From: Mesorhizobium sp. M7A.F.Ca.US.008.03.1.1
GTDB lineage: Bacteria > Pseudomonadota > Alphaproteobacteria > Rhizobiales > Rhizobiaceae
Direction of reading: 5' to 3'
Length of the DNA stretch: 64,000 nt
Assembly (NCBI RefSeq): GCF_003997495.1
Contig: NZ_RZRU01000002.1
Location: 310,001 to 374,000, forward strand
Every line of letters starts with the position of its first letter. Position 1 is the stretch's first letter. Of the stretch, positions 1-8,774 are shown in pieces. Position numbers and translations under genes: made by a program. The notes beneath the pieces are model-generated. The model saw nothing but the letters and a program-made list of their open reading frames with translations, searched no databases and was not told the DNA's origin.

Positions 1-1052
1 TTCTCGATGCCCTGTTCGAGACCGTTGATGCGGCGCAGACTGTCGATCAGCTCGACATCCGGTCCGACGATCAGATCGCGCAATTCCAGGTGCTTGAAGA
101 GTTCGAACATCTCGACGCGGGCATTGGCGCTGCCGCTGTCCGACACAAAGCGCTCCAGCAGCGCGTCGAAGAAGCCCAGATATGCCGCCACTATGATGAC
201 GACCGGCAGTAGCGCGGCAAGCATGAAGCCGAGTGCCGCACCCAAGAGATTGACGCGGCCTTGGCGCAATTTGGTGGTGCCCTGAAAAAGCAGGTAGCAG
301 CCGCCGAGCACCACCGTCGTCACCATCGCGGTGCGGCCGCCGAAGGCGACGAGTGCCGCGCATTGCAGTCCGATCAACCCTATCCGCACCGGCATCGACA
401 GGGATCTGGCACCGGAGAGCAGCGCAAGCACATAGATCGACGTCACCATGGCATTGGCAAGCGGATGCCCCTGCAGCGCGCTCGAGCGCAGATCGGTGGT
501 AAACGCCACGCCGTCTAGGCGATAGGGGAAGATAAGCGTCTTGGTGGCGAACTCGAAAAGGGCAAGCAGCGCATTCGCCGTCATGACCACGTGAACGACG
601 GTCTGCAGCCCGGCGAAGGTCCTTTCGTCGTCCTCGCTGAGCATCAGCACCAGAAGTGCCGCGGCCACGAACGTATCGATCATGCCGGCCATGCCGGGCC
701 GCTGCCTTGCGATGACGACGAACAGAAGCACGATCGATATGGCGGCCATCAGCGCGCTGGCCGGCCGCCTGTCGGCGAGATGGGCGATATGGCCGACCGG
801 ATTGCCTGATGCGCAGGAGCGCCAGACAAACAGGAGGACGATGAGATAGGTGGACGGATGGATCTTGGTCGCCGGGTTGCCGAACAGACCATCATAATTG
901 TAGCCGACCAGCCACAGCATGCCGCCCGAGATGCTGAACAGCACCGCTACCGCCGCGATCAGTCCGAAGCGCGTCAGCGCATCGACCGATGTGCCGGCGC
1001 GGGGTGCGGCAGCACCATGGTTCGAAGCGCTTGCGCTCCAGCTGGCCGCCAT
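1..1052 (-). CDS. O-antigen ligase/VpsF-like polysaccharide membrane protein (partial, C-terminus outside window)
   Basis: The reverse strand is open from an ATG at 1052 to the window edge, giving about 350 residues without a stop. The translation has repeated hydrophobic segments of 18-22 residues (for example near residues 30-50, 60-75, 105-120) and a GGRTAM motif between two of them, which resembles the conserved arginine region of Wzy_C/O-antigen ligase proteins. It starts one base after the stop of the Wzz-like gene, so the two are translationally close. Probable inner-membrane polymerase or ligase for an exopolysaccharide. The exact reaction cannot be told, and the C-terminus is missing because the window ends. 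Confidence 0.75.
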   Translation of the reverse strand, partial: MAASWSASASNHGAAAPRAGTSVDALTRFGLIAAVAVLFSISGGMLWLVGYNYDGLFGNPATKIHPSTYLIVLLFVWRSCASGNPVGHIAHLADRRPASALMAAISIVLLFVVIARQRPGMAGMIDTFVAAALLVLMLSEDDERTFAGLQTVVHVVMTANALLALFEFATKTLIFPYRLDGVAFTTDLRSSALQGHPLANAMVTSIYVLALLSGARSLSMPVRIGLIGLQCAALVAFGGRTAMVTTVVLGGCYLLFQGTTKLRQGRVNLLGAALGFMLAALLPVVIIVAAYLGFFDALLERFVSDSGSANARVEMFELFKHLELRDLIVGPDVELIDSLRRINGLEQGIE

Positions 1053-1053
1053 A

Positions 1054-3156
1054 TCAGGCGGCCTCGTCGACCAGCAAGGCGGCTGTCGGCAGGCGCCCCA
1101 TGACGGAGACCGCCTGCGACGTCGTCGTGACGTCGCGCATCGGGGTGGCGTTCAGCGTGGCGACGAGCACGATCTCGTCGGCCATGGCGACCAGCGGCGA
1201 GGCATTGAGATTGTCGGCCAGCGCGCCGCCGTCGATGACGACGAGCTCGAAGCTCCGGCTGGCCCGCGCCAGCATCTGCTGCGCAAAATAGATGCCATGC
1301 GCTTCCTGGAAGACCGCCTTTGAGCGGCCCCTGCCCAGCACGGCAACGTTGCTGCCGGCGGCGTAATGGCTGACGGCCTCGAAGGCGTACTCGCCGCGCA
1401 GCACATCGAGGATTCCCGGCTGCGGATCCTTCTGGTCGCCGCCGCCGGCATTGGCATCGATGAACAGCACACGGCTGCCCCTGGACGCCGCGGCATTGGC
1501 CAGCAGCCGCGCCACCCGGCTGCGCTGCGCCCCCTCGCCCGGCGACGACGTCACCAGGATGGAAGGCACCAGCGGCCAGTCCGCCGGACGCTGGCCCGAA
1601 CTGAACATGCGCCTCAGCGCAAGGCCGACGACGGCATCGGTCTTCTGGCTGGAGGCGGCGGCGCGCGCCCCGCCGAAAGGCCACCAGCGCGCGCCGGTGT
1701 CTGACTTTGCCGGCACCACGCCCAGCACCGGCGCGTCGATGGCCGACTGCATCTGGGCGCTGGAAAGCACTGTCGGCGAGGAATATTCGGCGATCAGCGC
1801 CAGACCGGTGCCGAGCCCAAGGCCGCCGAATATCGCACCCAGCAACAGCAGCGGCAAAGGCGGCCAGCTCTTCTTCAAGGCGGGCATGGCGTTGGAAATG
1901 ATGCGCGCATTGGTGCTGTCGACATTGATCTGCTCGCGCGTCTCCTGGGCGCGCTGGAGATAGTTCGAGTAGACGGAGCGCAGCGCCTCGAGATCGCGCT
2001 GCAATTCGCGCAGCCGCACCGAGGCCTGGTCGGTGTCGAGCGACTTGCTCTTCATGCCCGTGACCTTGGCTTCCAGCGCCTGCTGGTTGGCCAGCGCCCG
2101 TTCGTAGTCGGTCTCGGTGGCGGTGGCGATGCGGCCGAGTTCGCGCGCGATCAGCTGGCGCGTGTCGCGCAGCTGCTGCTGGGCTGCCATCAGCGAGGGA
2201 TGACGCGGCCCCAGCTCCGTGCCGAGCTGCGAGACCTGGTCGACCAGCGTCGCCTCTTGCGCCCGCAGGCTCGAAATCACCGCCGAGCGCATTGCTTCCG
2301 AAGTTGCGTCCGCCGTGCCGCTCTGCCGGCGCATCTGGTCGACCTGCGCCTTCAGCGCCGCGGTGCGGCTCTGCGCCGCCGAAAGCTGCGTGTTGATCTC
2401 GGTCAGTTCCTGGTCGCTGACCAGATTGCCCGCCGCCATCACCATATTGTTGGCCGATTTGTAGGCCTCGACGGCGTTTTCGGCCTGCTGGACGCGCTTG
2501 CGCTGCTCGTCCAGCCGCGCGGTGATCGACTCGGAGGCGTCCTTGGCCATTTTCGCGCGCGCGCTCGCCTGGTCGACCAGGTAGGCCTGGGCGATGGCGT
2601 TGGCCAGGAGGGCGGCCTTGTCGGCGCTCTTGGCGGTGACGATGACGTCGAGGACCAGCACCTTGTCGGCCCGCTTCACCGCCAGGCGCCGGCGCAGCGC
2701 GTCGAGTGTCTGCACCGACCTGTCGCCCTCGGCTGATGCCGAACCCAGCAGGCGCGACAGCAAGCCCTGCCCGTTGAATTCCGGATCTTGCGTCAGGTTT
2801 GTCGCCGCGATCGCCCGCATCAGCACGCCTGTCGACTGGACCACGCTGACCTGGCTCTCGACCTGCGTGATGCCGCCATCGGGTGAGATACGGCTGGGAT
2901 TGACGTCGTTGGTGACCACCTGCAGATCCTGCGGATCGATCAGGATTTCCGCAGCCGAGCTGTAGAGCGCGGGCGTGAAAAGGCCGTAGAGCAGGGCGGC
3001 CAGCGTCAGCAGTGCGACGGTACCGAAGATCCAGAACCGGCGGCGCACCAGGATGCGCTTCAGATCACCCAGTTCGACAGTCGAAGCAGCGTATGATCCC
3101 GCGCGCGCCGCATCCGGAGAGTGTTGCTGAGGAACCATGGGCAGGGATGATTGCAT
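1054..3156 (-). CDS. Wzz/GumC-family polysaccharide chain-length protein with degenerate tyrosine-kinase-like C-terminus
   Basis: A 700-residue protein with Wzz architecture: a first membrane segment near residues 40-60, a long periplasmic Gln/Ala/Arg-rich coiled coil (about 190-410), a second membrane helix near 435-460, and a cytoplasmic BY-kinase-like domain from about 530. The P-loop region reads SSPGEGAQRS, lacking the usual GKS/T, so ATP binding is doubtful. The end lacks a tyrosine cluster. The ATG at 3156 is preceded by GGAGG at good spacing. A TTG 33 bases upstream is in frame but lacks a comparable site. It lies just upstream of the ligase-like gene in one operon and probably controls chain length and export of a surface polysaccharide. 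Confidence 0.88.
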   Translation of the reverse strand: MQSSLPMVPQQHSPDAARAGSYAASTVELGDLKRILVRRRFWIFGTVALLTLAALLYGLFTPALYSSAAEILIDPQDLQVVTNDVNPSRISPDGGITQVESQVSVVQSTGVLMRAIAATNLTQDPEFNGQGLLSRLLGSASAEGDRSVQTLDALRRRLAVKRADKVLVLDVIVTAKSADKAALLANAIAQAYLVDQASARAKMAKDASESITARLDEQRKRVQQAENAVEAYKSANNMVMAAGNLVSDQELTEINTQLSAAQSRTAALKAQVDQMRRQSGTADATSEAMRSAVISSLRAQEATLVDQVSQLGTELGPRHPSLMAAQQQLRDTRQLIARELGRIATATETDYERALANQQALEAKVTGMKSKSLDTDQASVRLRELQRDLEALRSVYSNYLQRAQETREQINVDSTNARIISNAMPALKKSWPPLPLLLLGAIFGGLGLGTGLALIAEYSSPTVLSSAQMQSAIDAPVLGVVPAKSDTGARWWPFGGARAAASSQKTDAVVGLALRRMFSSGQRPADWPLVPSILVTSSPGEGAQRSRVARLLANAAASRGSRVLFIDANAGGGDQKDPQPGILDVLRGEYAFEAVSHYAAGSNVAVLGRGRSKAVFQEAHGIYFAQQMLARASRSFELVVIDGGALADNLNASPLVAMADEIVLVATLNATPMRDVTTTSQAVSVMGRLPTAALLVDEAA

Positions 3157-3268
3157 GGCTGCCTCCGACAATACTCCATAGGCCGGCAAGATCAGTTTGC
3201 GGCGCTAACCTAGCTATTCCTCCAACTGTTAAAACATTGTTAATTATGTTGAGAGGTGAGGTGAATTT

Positions 3269-3283
3269 TGGCACGCGGTTTGC
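3269..3283 (+). promoter_or_regulatory. Sigma-54 (RpoN) promoter, -24/-12 type
   Basis: The sequence TGGCACG-CGGT-TTGC matches the RpoN consensus TGGCACG-N4-TTGC at every specified base, with the GG and GC dinucleotides correctly spaced, and it is followed by an A/T-rich stretch. It points toward the gene starting at 3406, predicting a leader of about 110 bases. It sits in the divergent region between the Wzz-like gene and the GINT1_N-like gene. Confidence 0.75.
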
Positions 3284-3405
3284 TTAAAAATATACATATC
3301 GAGATGTTGGCTACGCAGCGAGCGGAGACGGATGCAAATGGGGTTACAATTTGACCGGACCGGCCTGGCCGACAAGGCCGGGCACCGCCTTTTCGGACCT
3401 CCAAA

Positions 3406-4899
3406 ATGCAGATAAGCCTACGCTTGGACGGCGACTGCGTCCGCGCCTTTCACGTCACACTGTTGGAGCGCCTCGCCGCGCTCGACGACGTCGAACTGTC
3501 CGTCGATATCAGGCCGGCGGGCGACGGCATTCCGCGCAGCGCCGCGGCCCTGTTTCAACTCGAAACGGCGATCCACGGACTGTCCCATGATGGACTGGCC
3601 AAGCGTGTGCCGCTTTCGGCGCTCGCGCCCTACCGGCAGTCCCCCGCTTCGCCTGACCTGGTCGTCGACCTCTGCGGCGATGTCAGGTTGGAAAGCATAC
3701 GGGCCTGGCGCGTCACCTATGACGGCGCCAGCGGCGAAGCGGCCTTGCTGGCCCTGATCCTCGCAGGTCGCACGCCGCTTGCCCGCATCGAGGAGAACGG
3801 CGTTGCGATCGCCGCCGGGCGTCTGGGCACCGAATATGGCGGCATCGCGCTGGCGTCCTTCCAGGATATGCTGGCGCGCACGGCAAGCCTGATCATAGCT
3901 GCCCTGTCGGGCGCGGCAAAGTCCGTGCCTGATCTGCCCGAACCGGCGCGGGCAGGCCCGCCACCGATGCCCTCGGCCGGCAAGCTTGGGGTCAGAGCCG
4001 GCAAGGCGCTGGCGCGGCGGATCGTTCAGAAGATCTATCACCTTTGCTACAACGCGCCGCACTGGAAGGTCGGCTGGCGGCAAACCGGGGGCCGCGATCT
4101 GTTCGACCTGCGCGCGCATCCGGCGTCGGGTTGGCAAGAGCTGCCGGACGACGGCAGCCGCTTCTACGCCGATCCGTTCCCCATCCTCTACCAGGGCCAG
4201 CTGACCCTGTTCGTCGAGGACTATATCCACCGGCTCGGCCGGGCCATCATCTCCGCCGTCCCCTTCGGCCCGGCAGGCCCGCTCGGCCGCCCTGAGCCGG
4301 TGCTGGAGCTGCCCTACCATCTCTCCTACCCCTTCGTCTTCGAGCGCGACGGCGAGGTCTGGATGGTGCCGGAAAGCTGCGCCAACGGCACGGTCGATCT
4401 CTACCGGGCCACTGCCTTCCCCGGCGGATGGGTCAAGGAGGCGACGCTTCTGTCCGGTGTCGTCGCCAGCGACGCCACGCTTGTCGAGCATGGCGGCGCC
4501 TGGTGGCTGTTCGCCACCGTCCGCGACGGCGGCGGCGCCTTCTCCGACGCGCTGCATCTGTGGTCGGCGCCGGATTTTCGCGGCCCCTGGACGCCGCACC
4601 CCAAAAATCCCGTGCTGATCGACATCGCCTCGGCGCGGCCGGCCGGTCGCATGGTCAGGCGCGGCGACGACCTGCTGCGCCCGGTCCAGGACTGCCGCAG
4701 GAGCTATGGCGCGGCGCTTGGCATCGCACGCATTTCTCACCTTGATTTGATCGGCATGGAGCAAGTCGTTGAAACCATCTTAAATCCGGGTGCGCTATGG
4801 AGTGGGCGCAAACTTCACACACTGAACGAGGCTGGCGGCTTTGAATTCATCGACGGCTCGGCGATCGCACCGCGCTGGAAGCAGCGGGCCCGCGATTAA
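3406..4899 (+). CDS. GINT1_N-like (glucosamine inositolphosphorylceramide transferase N-terminal-like) protein
   Basis: A 497-residue soluble protein. The N-terminal 190 residues look like a small alpha/beta domain. From about 200 on there is a Trp/Tyr-rich region with repeated blades (motifs such as FYADPFP, SYPFVF, DATLVEHGGAWWLFAT) typical of five-bladed furanosidase-like propellers. This matches what I know as the GINT1_N-type domain found in bacterial polysaccharide loci, often near formyltransferase-like proteins. The substrate is unknown. It lies divergent to the polysaccharide export genes and behind a sigma-54 promoter, which suggests conditional modification or processing of a surface glycan. 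Family assignment is by pattern memory only. Confidence 0.65.
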   Translation: MQISLRLDGDCVRAFHVTLLERLAALDDVELSVDIRPAGDGIPRSAAALFQLETAIHGLSHDGLAKRVPLSALAPYRQSPASPDLVVDLCGDVRLESIRAWRVTYDGASGEAALLALILAGRTPLARIEENGVAIAAGRLGTEYGGIALASFQDMLARTASLIIAALSGAAKSVPDLPEPARAGPPPMPSAGKLGVRAGKALARRIVQKIYHLCYNAPHWKVGWRQTGGRDLFDLRAHPASGWQELPDDGSRFYADPFPILYQGQLTLFVEDYIHRLGRAIISAVPFGPAGPLGRPEPVLELPYHLSYPFVFERDGEVWMVPESCANGTVDLYRATAFPGGWVKEATLLSGVVASDATLVEHGGAWWLFATVRDGGGAFSDALHLWSAPDFRGPWTPHPKNPVLIDIASARPAGRMVRRGDDLLRPVQDCRRSYGAALGIARISHLDLIGMEQVVETILNPGALWSGRKLHTLNEAGGFEFIDGSAIAPRWKQRARD

Positions 4900-5017
4900 C
4901 CTAAACATTGGTTACTACCAGGCACGCGCCCCGGTTGCTTGCGGTTGATTTAGGTCCGGAAGACATTTTCTACCGGAGATTGTGAAACGTGCAGTTGCCA
5001 CCAGAAAGGGCAGCAAG

Positions 5018-6208
5018 ATGAGTACCGCAGAGGCTGGCCAAACTGAAGTCGAAGTGGCGATCATCGGCGCGGGAATGGCCGGCACCACCTTGGCAATGGT
5101 GTTGGGACAAGCCGGGCGCAAGGTGGCGCTGATCGATCCGCACCGCGTCCATCATGAGGAGTTCCGGGCCGAGAAGATCGGCATGGATCAGATGCTGCTG
5201 TTCGAAAAGCTCGGCCTCGATGCGACGGTGAAGCGTCTCGTCACCTCGACGACCGACACGCATGTCTTTCGCCTCGGCCAGTTCTTCGCGCATGAGAAGA
5301 AGACTGAATTCACATTCTCCTATGGCGCGCTGATCAATGGCCTGCGCGACGCCTTGCCTCCGCAGGTGCCGCTGACGGTCGGCAAAGTGACCGAGGTCTC
5401 GACTGGACCGGACCGGCAGCGGCTTGTGCTGGCCGACGGGACCGTCATCGATGCCCGCCTGCTGGTGGTGGCAACCGGTCACGGCGAGGCGGTGCGGCGC
5501 GCCGTCGGGGTTGAGCGTATCGAGCAATCGAAGGCGCATTCACTGTCGATGGGATTCGACCTCGCCATCTCGCCGCGCGATTTCGGTCATCAGTCCGTCA
5601 CCTGCTACAGCAGGCGGGCCGCCGACCGTGTCGCCTACATCAGCGTCTTTCCCCTCGGCGACAAGATGCGGGCGAACATGTTCCTCTATCGCAATGTGGC
5701 CGAGCCGTGGACGCGGGCGTTTCGCCAGGAGCCGCAAAAGATGCTCTGCGAACTGATGCCCGAAATAGCAGCGCGATGCGGCAACTTCGAAGTCGCAAGT
5801 CCTGTCGAGGTCAGGCAGATCAGTCTGAGCACCACGCAAGGCCACCGCCGCGACGGGGTCATCTTCATCGGCGATGCTTTCTGCACGACGTGTCCAACGC
5901 CGGGCGTCGGCATCGGGCGCGTGATGACCGATGTCGACCAGCTCCATTCGGTTCACATTCCACGCTGGCTCGAAACACCAGGCATGGCGGCTGACAAGAT
6001 CAACGCCTTCTATGACGACCCGGTCAAGGTGGCTGCCGATGAGGATGGCATGCGGGTGAGTTACTATGCCAAGTCGATTACTGCCGACACCGGCCTGGAA
6101 TGGCGCGTAAGACGCCTGCGCAACAACACCGCGCGCCGGCTGATGATCGTCGGCCGTAAGGTCCGGCATCTGGGACAACGGCGGGCACCCGTGGCCAATA
6201 TACGATAG
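5018..6208 (+). CDS. FAD-dependent monooxygenase/oxidoreductase (UbiH/PHBH-like)
   Basis: A protein of 396 residues from the ATG at 5018, which has AAAGGG seven bases upstream. A GTG at 4982 is in frame and also has GGAG, so the start is not certain. The N-terminus carries the Rossmann motif GAGMAG after a short beta strand, followed near residue 35 by the acidic end of strand two (LIDPH). The second FAD motif GDAFCTTCPTPGVGIG lies near residue 285. This order is that of class A flavin monooxygenases related to UbiH and tryptophan-halogenase-like enzymes. No substrate can be assigned. It follows the polysaccharide locus and may be co-transcribed with the preceding gene. Confidence 0.8.
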   Translation: MSTAEAGQTEVEVAIIGAGMAGTTLAMVLGQAGRKVALIDPHRVHHEEFRAEKIGMDQMLLFEKLGLDATVKRLVTSTTDTHVFRLGQFFAHEKKTEFTFSYGALINGLRDALPPQVPLTVGKVTEVSTGPDRQRLVLADGTVIDARLLVVATGHGEAVRRAVGVERIEQSKAHSLSMGFDLAISPRDFGHQSVTCYSRRAADRVAYISVFPLGDKMRANMFLYRNVAEPWTRAFRQEPQKMLCELMPEIAARCGNFEVASPVEVRQISLSTTQGHRRDGVIFIGDAFCTTCPTPGVGIGRVMTDVDQLHSVHIPRWLETPGMAADKINAFYDDPVKVAADEDGMRVSYYAKSITADTGLEWRVRRLRNNTARRLMIVGRKVRHLGQRRAPVANIR

Positions 6209-6578
6209 GGCGCGACCAGTCGCCTATCGATTGCCGCTATTGATTGCCCTTGTCAGGCGAATGAGTCAGGCGCCAATCAATCACTGAGGATCGGCGGAGG
6301 TGTCGATGGGGCAGCCTGGGCCGTGACGCCCGAAAGCCTGTCGCGCTTCTGCAGGGTTGGTTTCTCGTATTTCTTCACTGTAAGTGCCCTCCAAATTGGT
6401 ACGGCACCAGCAGAACCAATTCCGTGCCTCGTGTCAATTGTGTCATTACTGGTCCTTACGGCGTTTCCGCGCCATCGTGGTCAAACGGTTCTTCACTGTC
6501 GCATTGCCGGCACTCCGCGCGGTGTTGTAAATCGTTTCATCCAAGGTATTTTGGCTATTGGGAACAGAGGGAATAGTT
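6209..6578. promoter_or_regulatory. Intergenic region with a 7-bp dyad (AATTGGT/ACCAATT)
   Basis: This 370-base stretch has no credible gene. It holds an inverted repeat AATTGGT (6394-6400) and ACCAATT (6415-6421) separated by 14 bases, about 160 bases before the hydroxyacid dehydrogenase start. It could be an operator, but no regulator is assigned. An in-frame TTG at 6558 could extend the next gene but has no ribosome binding site. Confidence 0.35.
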
Positions 6579-7610
6579 ATGTCCAACAGCGCCTTGCCGC
6601 TGGTCATCAGTGCGCCGGAACCACGCACGCTCGACCTGATCTTCACAGCCCGGCAGCTGGCGCGGCTCAAGGCGCACTATCGCATTGTCGAGACGACCGC
6701 TGACGGCGTCGCGAAACTGCCGGCCGACGTGCTGGCCGAGGTGCGCTACATCATCGGCCAGCCGCCCATATCGCCCGAAACGCTCGACCGGATGAAGGCG
6801 CTGCGCTGCGTCTTCAATGTCGAGACCAACCTGATCAACAACATGCCCTACGAGACCTTGTTCGCGCGCGGCATCCATGTCGTCACCACCGGACTGGTGT
6901 TCGCCGAGCCGGTCGCAGAGCTTGGCCTTGCCATGGCGCTCAACCTCGCCCGCAACATCGTCGATGCCGACCTCGCCTTCCGCCAGGGACAGGAACTGTG
7001 GGGCGGCGACGGCAACCAGACGGCGCGGCTCTTGTCCGGCGCCGATGTCGGCATCATCGGGTTCGGCGACCTCGGCCGCGCGCTCAACCGGCTGCTGTCG
7101 GGGTTCCGCACCCGCACCAAGGTCTTCGATCCCTGGCTGCCGCCGTCGATCCTCATCGACAATGGCGTCGAGCCGGCCTCGCTCGACGAGGTGCTGACGA
7201 GCAGCGACTTCGTCTTCGTCGTCGCTTCGGTAACCAGCGAGAACCAGGGCTTCCTCGGCGCGAACGCCTTTGCTTCGATGCGCAAGGGCGCCGCGTTCAT
7301 CCTGCTCAGCCGCGCCGGCGTCGTCGATTTTTCTGCGCTGATGGCGGCGGTGAAGAGCGGCCACATCGTCGCCGCCAGCGACGTTTTCCCCGAAGAACCG
7401 CTGGCGCGGGACCATCCGGTGCGCGCCCTGCCCGGCTTCCTGCGCTCGGCTCACCGAGCTGGCGCGCTCGACATCGCCTTCAAGCGCATGGGCGACATGG
7501 TGCTGGAAGACATGGACCTGATCGACCGCGGCCTGCCGCCGCTGCGCTCCAAGCGCGCTGAGCGCGAGACGGTTTCGCGCATGCGTTCCAAGCCGGCCGA
7601 CAGGAATTGA
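6579..7610 (+). CDS. D-isomer-specific 2-hydroxyacid dehydrogenase
   Basis: A 343-residue enzyme expected to interconvert a 2-oxoacid and a D-2-hydroxyacid using NAD(H). The nucleotide-binding motif GFGDLG (variant GxGxxG) lies near residue 160. The catalytic Arg is in SRAGVVD, the Glu in DVFPEEPL and the His in SAHRAGA, so the catalytic set is complete, although the usual RG has become RA. The ATG at 6579 is preceded by AGAGGGA at good spacing. It stands alone upstream of a small RiPP-like gene. Its substrate is not evident. Confidence 0.88.
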   Translation: MSNSALPLVISAPEPRTLDLIFTARQLARLKAHYRIVETTADGVAKLPADVLAEVRYIIGQPPISPETLDRMKALRCVFNVETNLINNMPYETLFARGIHVVTTGLVFAEPVAELGLAMALNLARNIVDADLAFRQGQELWGGDGNQTARLLSGADVGIIGFGDLGRALNRLLSGFRTRTKVFDPWLPPSILIDNGVEPASLDEVLTSSDFVFVVASVTSENQGFLGANAFASMRKGAAFILLSRAGVVDFSALMAAVKSGHIVAASDVFPEEPLARDHPVRALPGFLRSAHRAGALDIAFKRMGDMVLEDMDLIDRGLPPLRSKRAERETVSRMRSKPADRN

Positions 7611-7712
7611 GGCGTGGATTTCGTCCCGGTCGGCCGACCCTCGACCAGGTCGGCTAGACAAGAGTGCGGCCGGCGATGACGCTGCCGCAATCGAACTCTC
7701 AGGAGGGAAGCC

Positions 7713-7823
7713 ATGAAGAAGACCTATGAAAAACCGATGCTGTTCAAACGGCAGAAACTCTCCGCCGTGACGGCGCAGCAAGCCACTTCAGGAGCGATAG
7801 GGCCGACAGGCCCGACAGGCTGA
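7713..7823 (+). CDS. Putative RiPP precursor with lasso-type leader motif (36 aa)
   Basis: A very short gene of 36 residues with a strong ribosome binding site, AGGAGGGA, just upstream of the ATG. The N-terminus MKKTYEKPML contains the YxxPxL motif that lasso-peptide leaders use to bind the RRE/B1 protein. A Thr occurs two residues before a Gly (ATSGAIG), as at lasso cleavage sites. The putative core, GAIGPTGPTG, has no Asp or Glu at position 7-9, so a classical lasso macrolactam cannot form. No B, C or other maturation gene is seen in the window. It is similar to short orphan precursors I recall from Mesorhizobium genomes. The function is unknown. Confidence 0.7.
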   Translation: MKKTYEKPMLFKRQKLSAVTAQQATSGAIGPTGPTG

Positions 7824-7898
7824 CGCCTCACGGCGTCCAATGAAGGCAGCATTGGATGTGCCCGCGGGTCGGCGGCGAAACGGCAGTCGCTCGCAACT

Positions 7899-8108
7899 TC
7901 AGTGTTCATGGCTGCTCTTCGCTCTGCGGGCAACCGCTTCCATAAAAGAGCGGGCGGCAGCGTCACAAGCCGTTCTGGACGGTCCGTTCGCGGACAGCAC
8001 GACCTCCGCGGCCTTCCGCGACATGCCGTATTTCCGGGCGAAGACCGCAGCGTCGTAGGGTTCGTTTTCGGCTGCCGGTGTCGCGGACGTGATCCTGGCC
8101 TTGGTCAT
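7899..8108 (-). CDS. Small DUF3606-like hypothetical protein
   Basis: A 69-residue protein with a central segment reading FARKYGMSRKAAEVVL, followed by a Ser/Arg/Asp-rich helix, which resembles DUF3606-type helical proteins in which a short helix-turn-helix-like unit repeats. Its start codon overlaps the stop of the upstream gene by the four bases ATGA, so the two are translationally coupled. No enzymatic motif, signal peptide or membrane segment is visible. The DUF3606 link is tentative. Confidence 0.55.
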   Translation of the reverse strand: MTKARITSATPAAENEPYDAAVFARKYGMSRKAAEVVLSANGPSRTACDAAARSFMEAVARRAKSSHEH

Positions 8109-8320
8109 TGGCGGGTCCGCCTGAAACTTTCGAGCAACTCGCCTTCATTGCGGCAGCCATTCTGAAACAGCGAAAACACCGTGGCTGCCAGCCGCTGCAC
8201 GTCCGATTCGCCTGACATGCGGTCAAGTTTGCGCTCCAGGCAGACCCGATCGAAGACGCGCTGGCACAGCTGCAGATCGGAAGGATGGAAACCGGGATTG
8301 CGCTTATGAAGGCCCGACAT
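8105..8320 (-). CDS. Conserved small hypothetical protein (71 aa)
   Basis: A 71-residue soluble protein, first gene of a two-gene operon with the DUF3606-like gene (ATGA overlap). It starts MSGLHKRNPGFHPSDLQLCQ, is rich in Arg and Leu, and ends with FQNGCRNEGELLESFRR. I recall proteins of this pattern in many Rhizobiales, always unnamed. No domain of known function is recognised. Confidence 0.6.
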   Translation of the reverse strand: MSGLHKRNPGFHPSDLQLCQRVFDRVCLERKLDRMSGESDVQRLAATVFSLFQNGCRNEGELLESFRRTRQ

Positions 8321-8560
8321 AAGAAGCCCCTTTCGGAGCAGCGACCACTTCCTTGACGCTGTAGCTCAAAAAATGAAATCGGACTGAGCAAGAGTCAACA
8401 TCGGCCTCATCACAGTAAGTATCGTACAATTCTCCCGCCGGTCCGCCCCTCTTTTTTCGAACGGTTCTCAGGCCCGGCGCGACATGGCGCTTTGTCATTA
8501 GCCGGCGGGATTTTATCGACCTCACCGTGATCCGACGCTCTCAAGAAATATGTCGGTTTT

Positions 8561-8581
8561 GTACCAAGTGGCCTTTGGTAC
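8561..8581. promoter_or_regulatory. Perfect 7-bp dyad GTACCAA-N7-TTGGTAC in the 8321-8774 intergenic region
   Basis: The 454-base gap between the small operon and the Crp/Fnr gene holds no clear gene. It contains a perfect inverted repeat, GTACCAA (8561-8567) and TTGGTAC (8575-8581), with a seven-base spacer, about 195 bases before the regulator start. It could be an operator for either flank. It does not match the FNR/FixK consensus TTGAT-N4-ATCAA. Confidence 0.4.
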
Positions 8582-8774
8582 GTTTCCGACACTAACATTC
8601 AGGCCGATCTTTTCATATGCGAACGGGCGTTGGGGGGCGCCGTGCTTCGAATCTCACATCGCATTCATAGCTTTATTCGTCCTGCGCCCCTATACTCAGG
8701 CCATCGTCCGCACGTTTTTACGGGCACGGACGGCTGGGAGACTGGATGGCTCTTGCCCTGCATTGGGCCACGCC

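Noticed and set aside
3418..4764. A 448-residue open frame on the reverse strand
   Set aside because: It lies opposite the GINT1_N-like gene and has a composition full of Arg/Gln/Asp typical for antisense of GC-rich genes. No family pattern.
5018..8320. A complete lasso-peptide cluster around the RiPP-like precursor
   Set aside because: No B1/RRE, B2 protease or asparagine-synthetase-like C protein is found nearby, and the core lacks the ring Asp/Glu.
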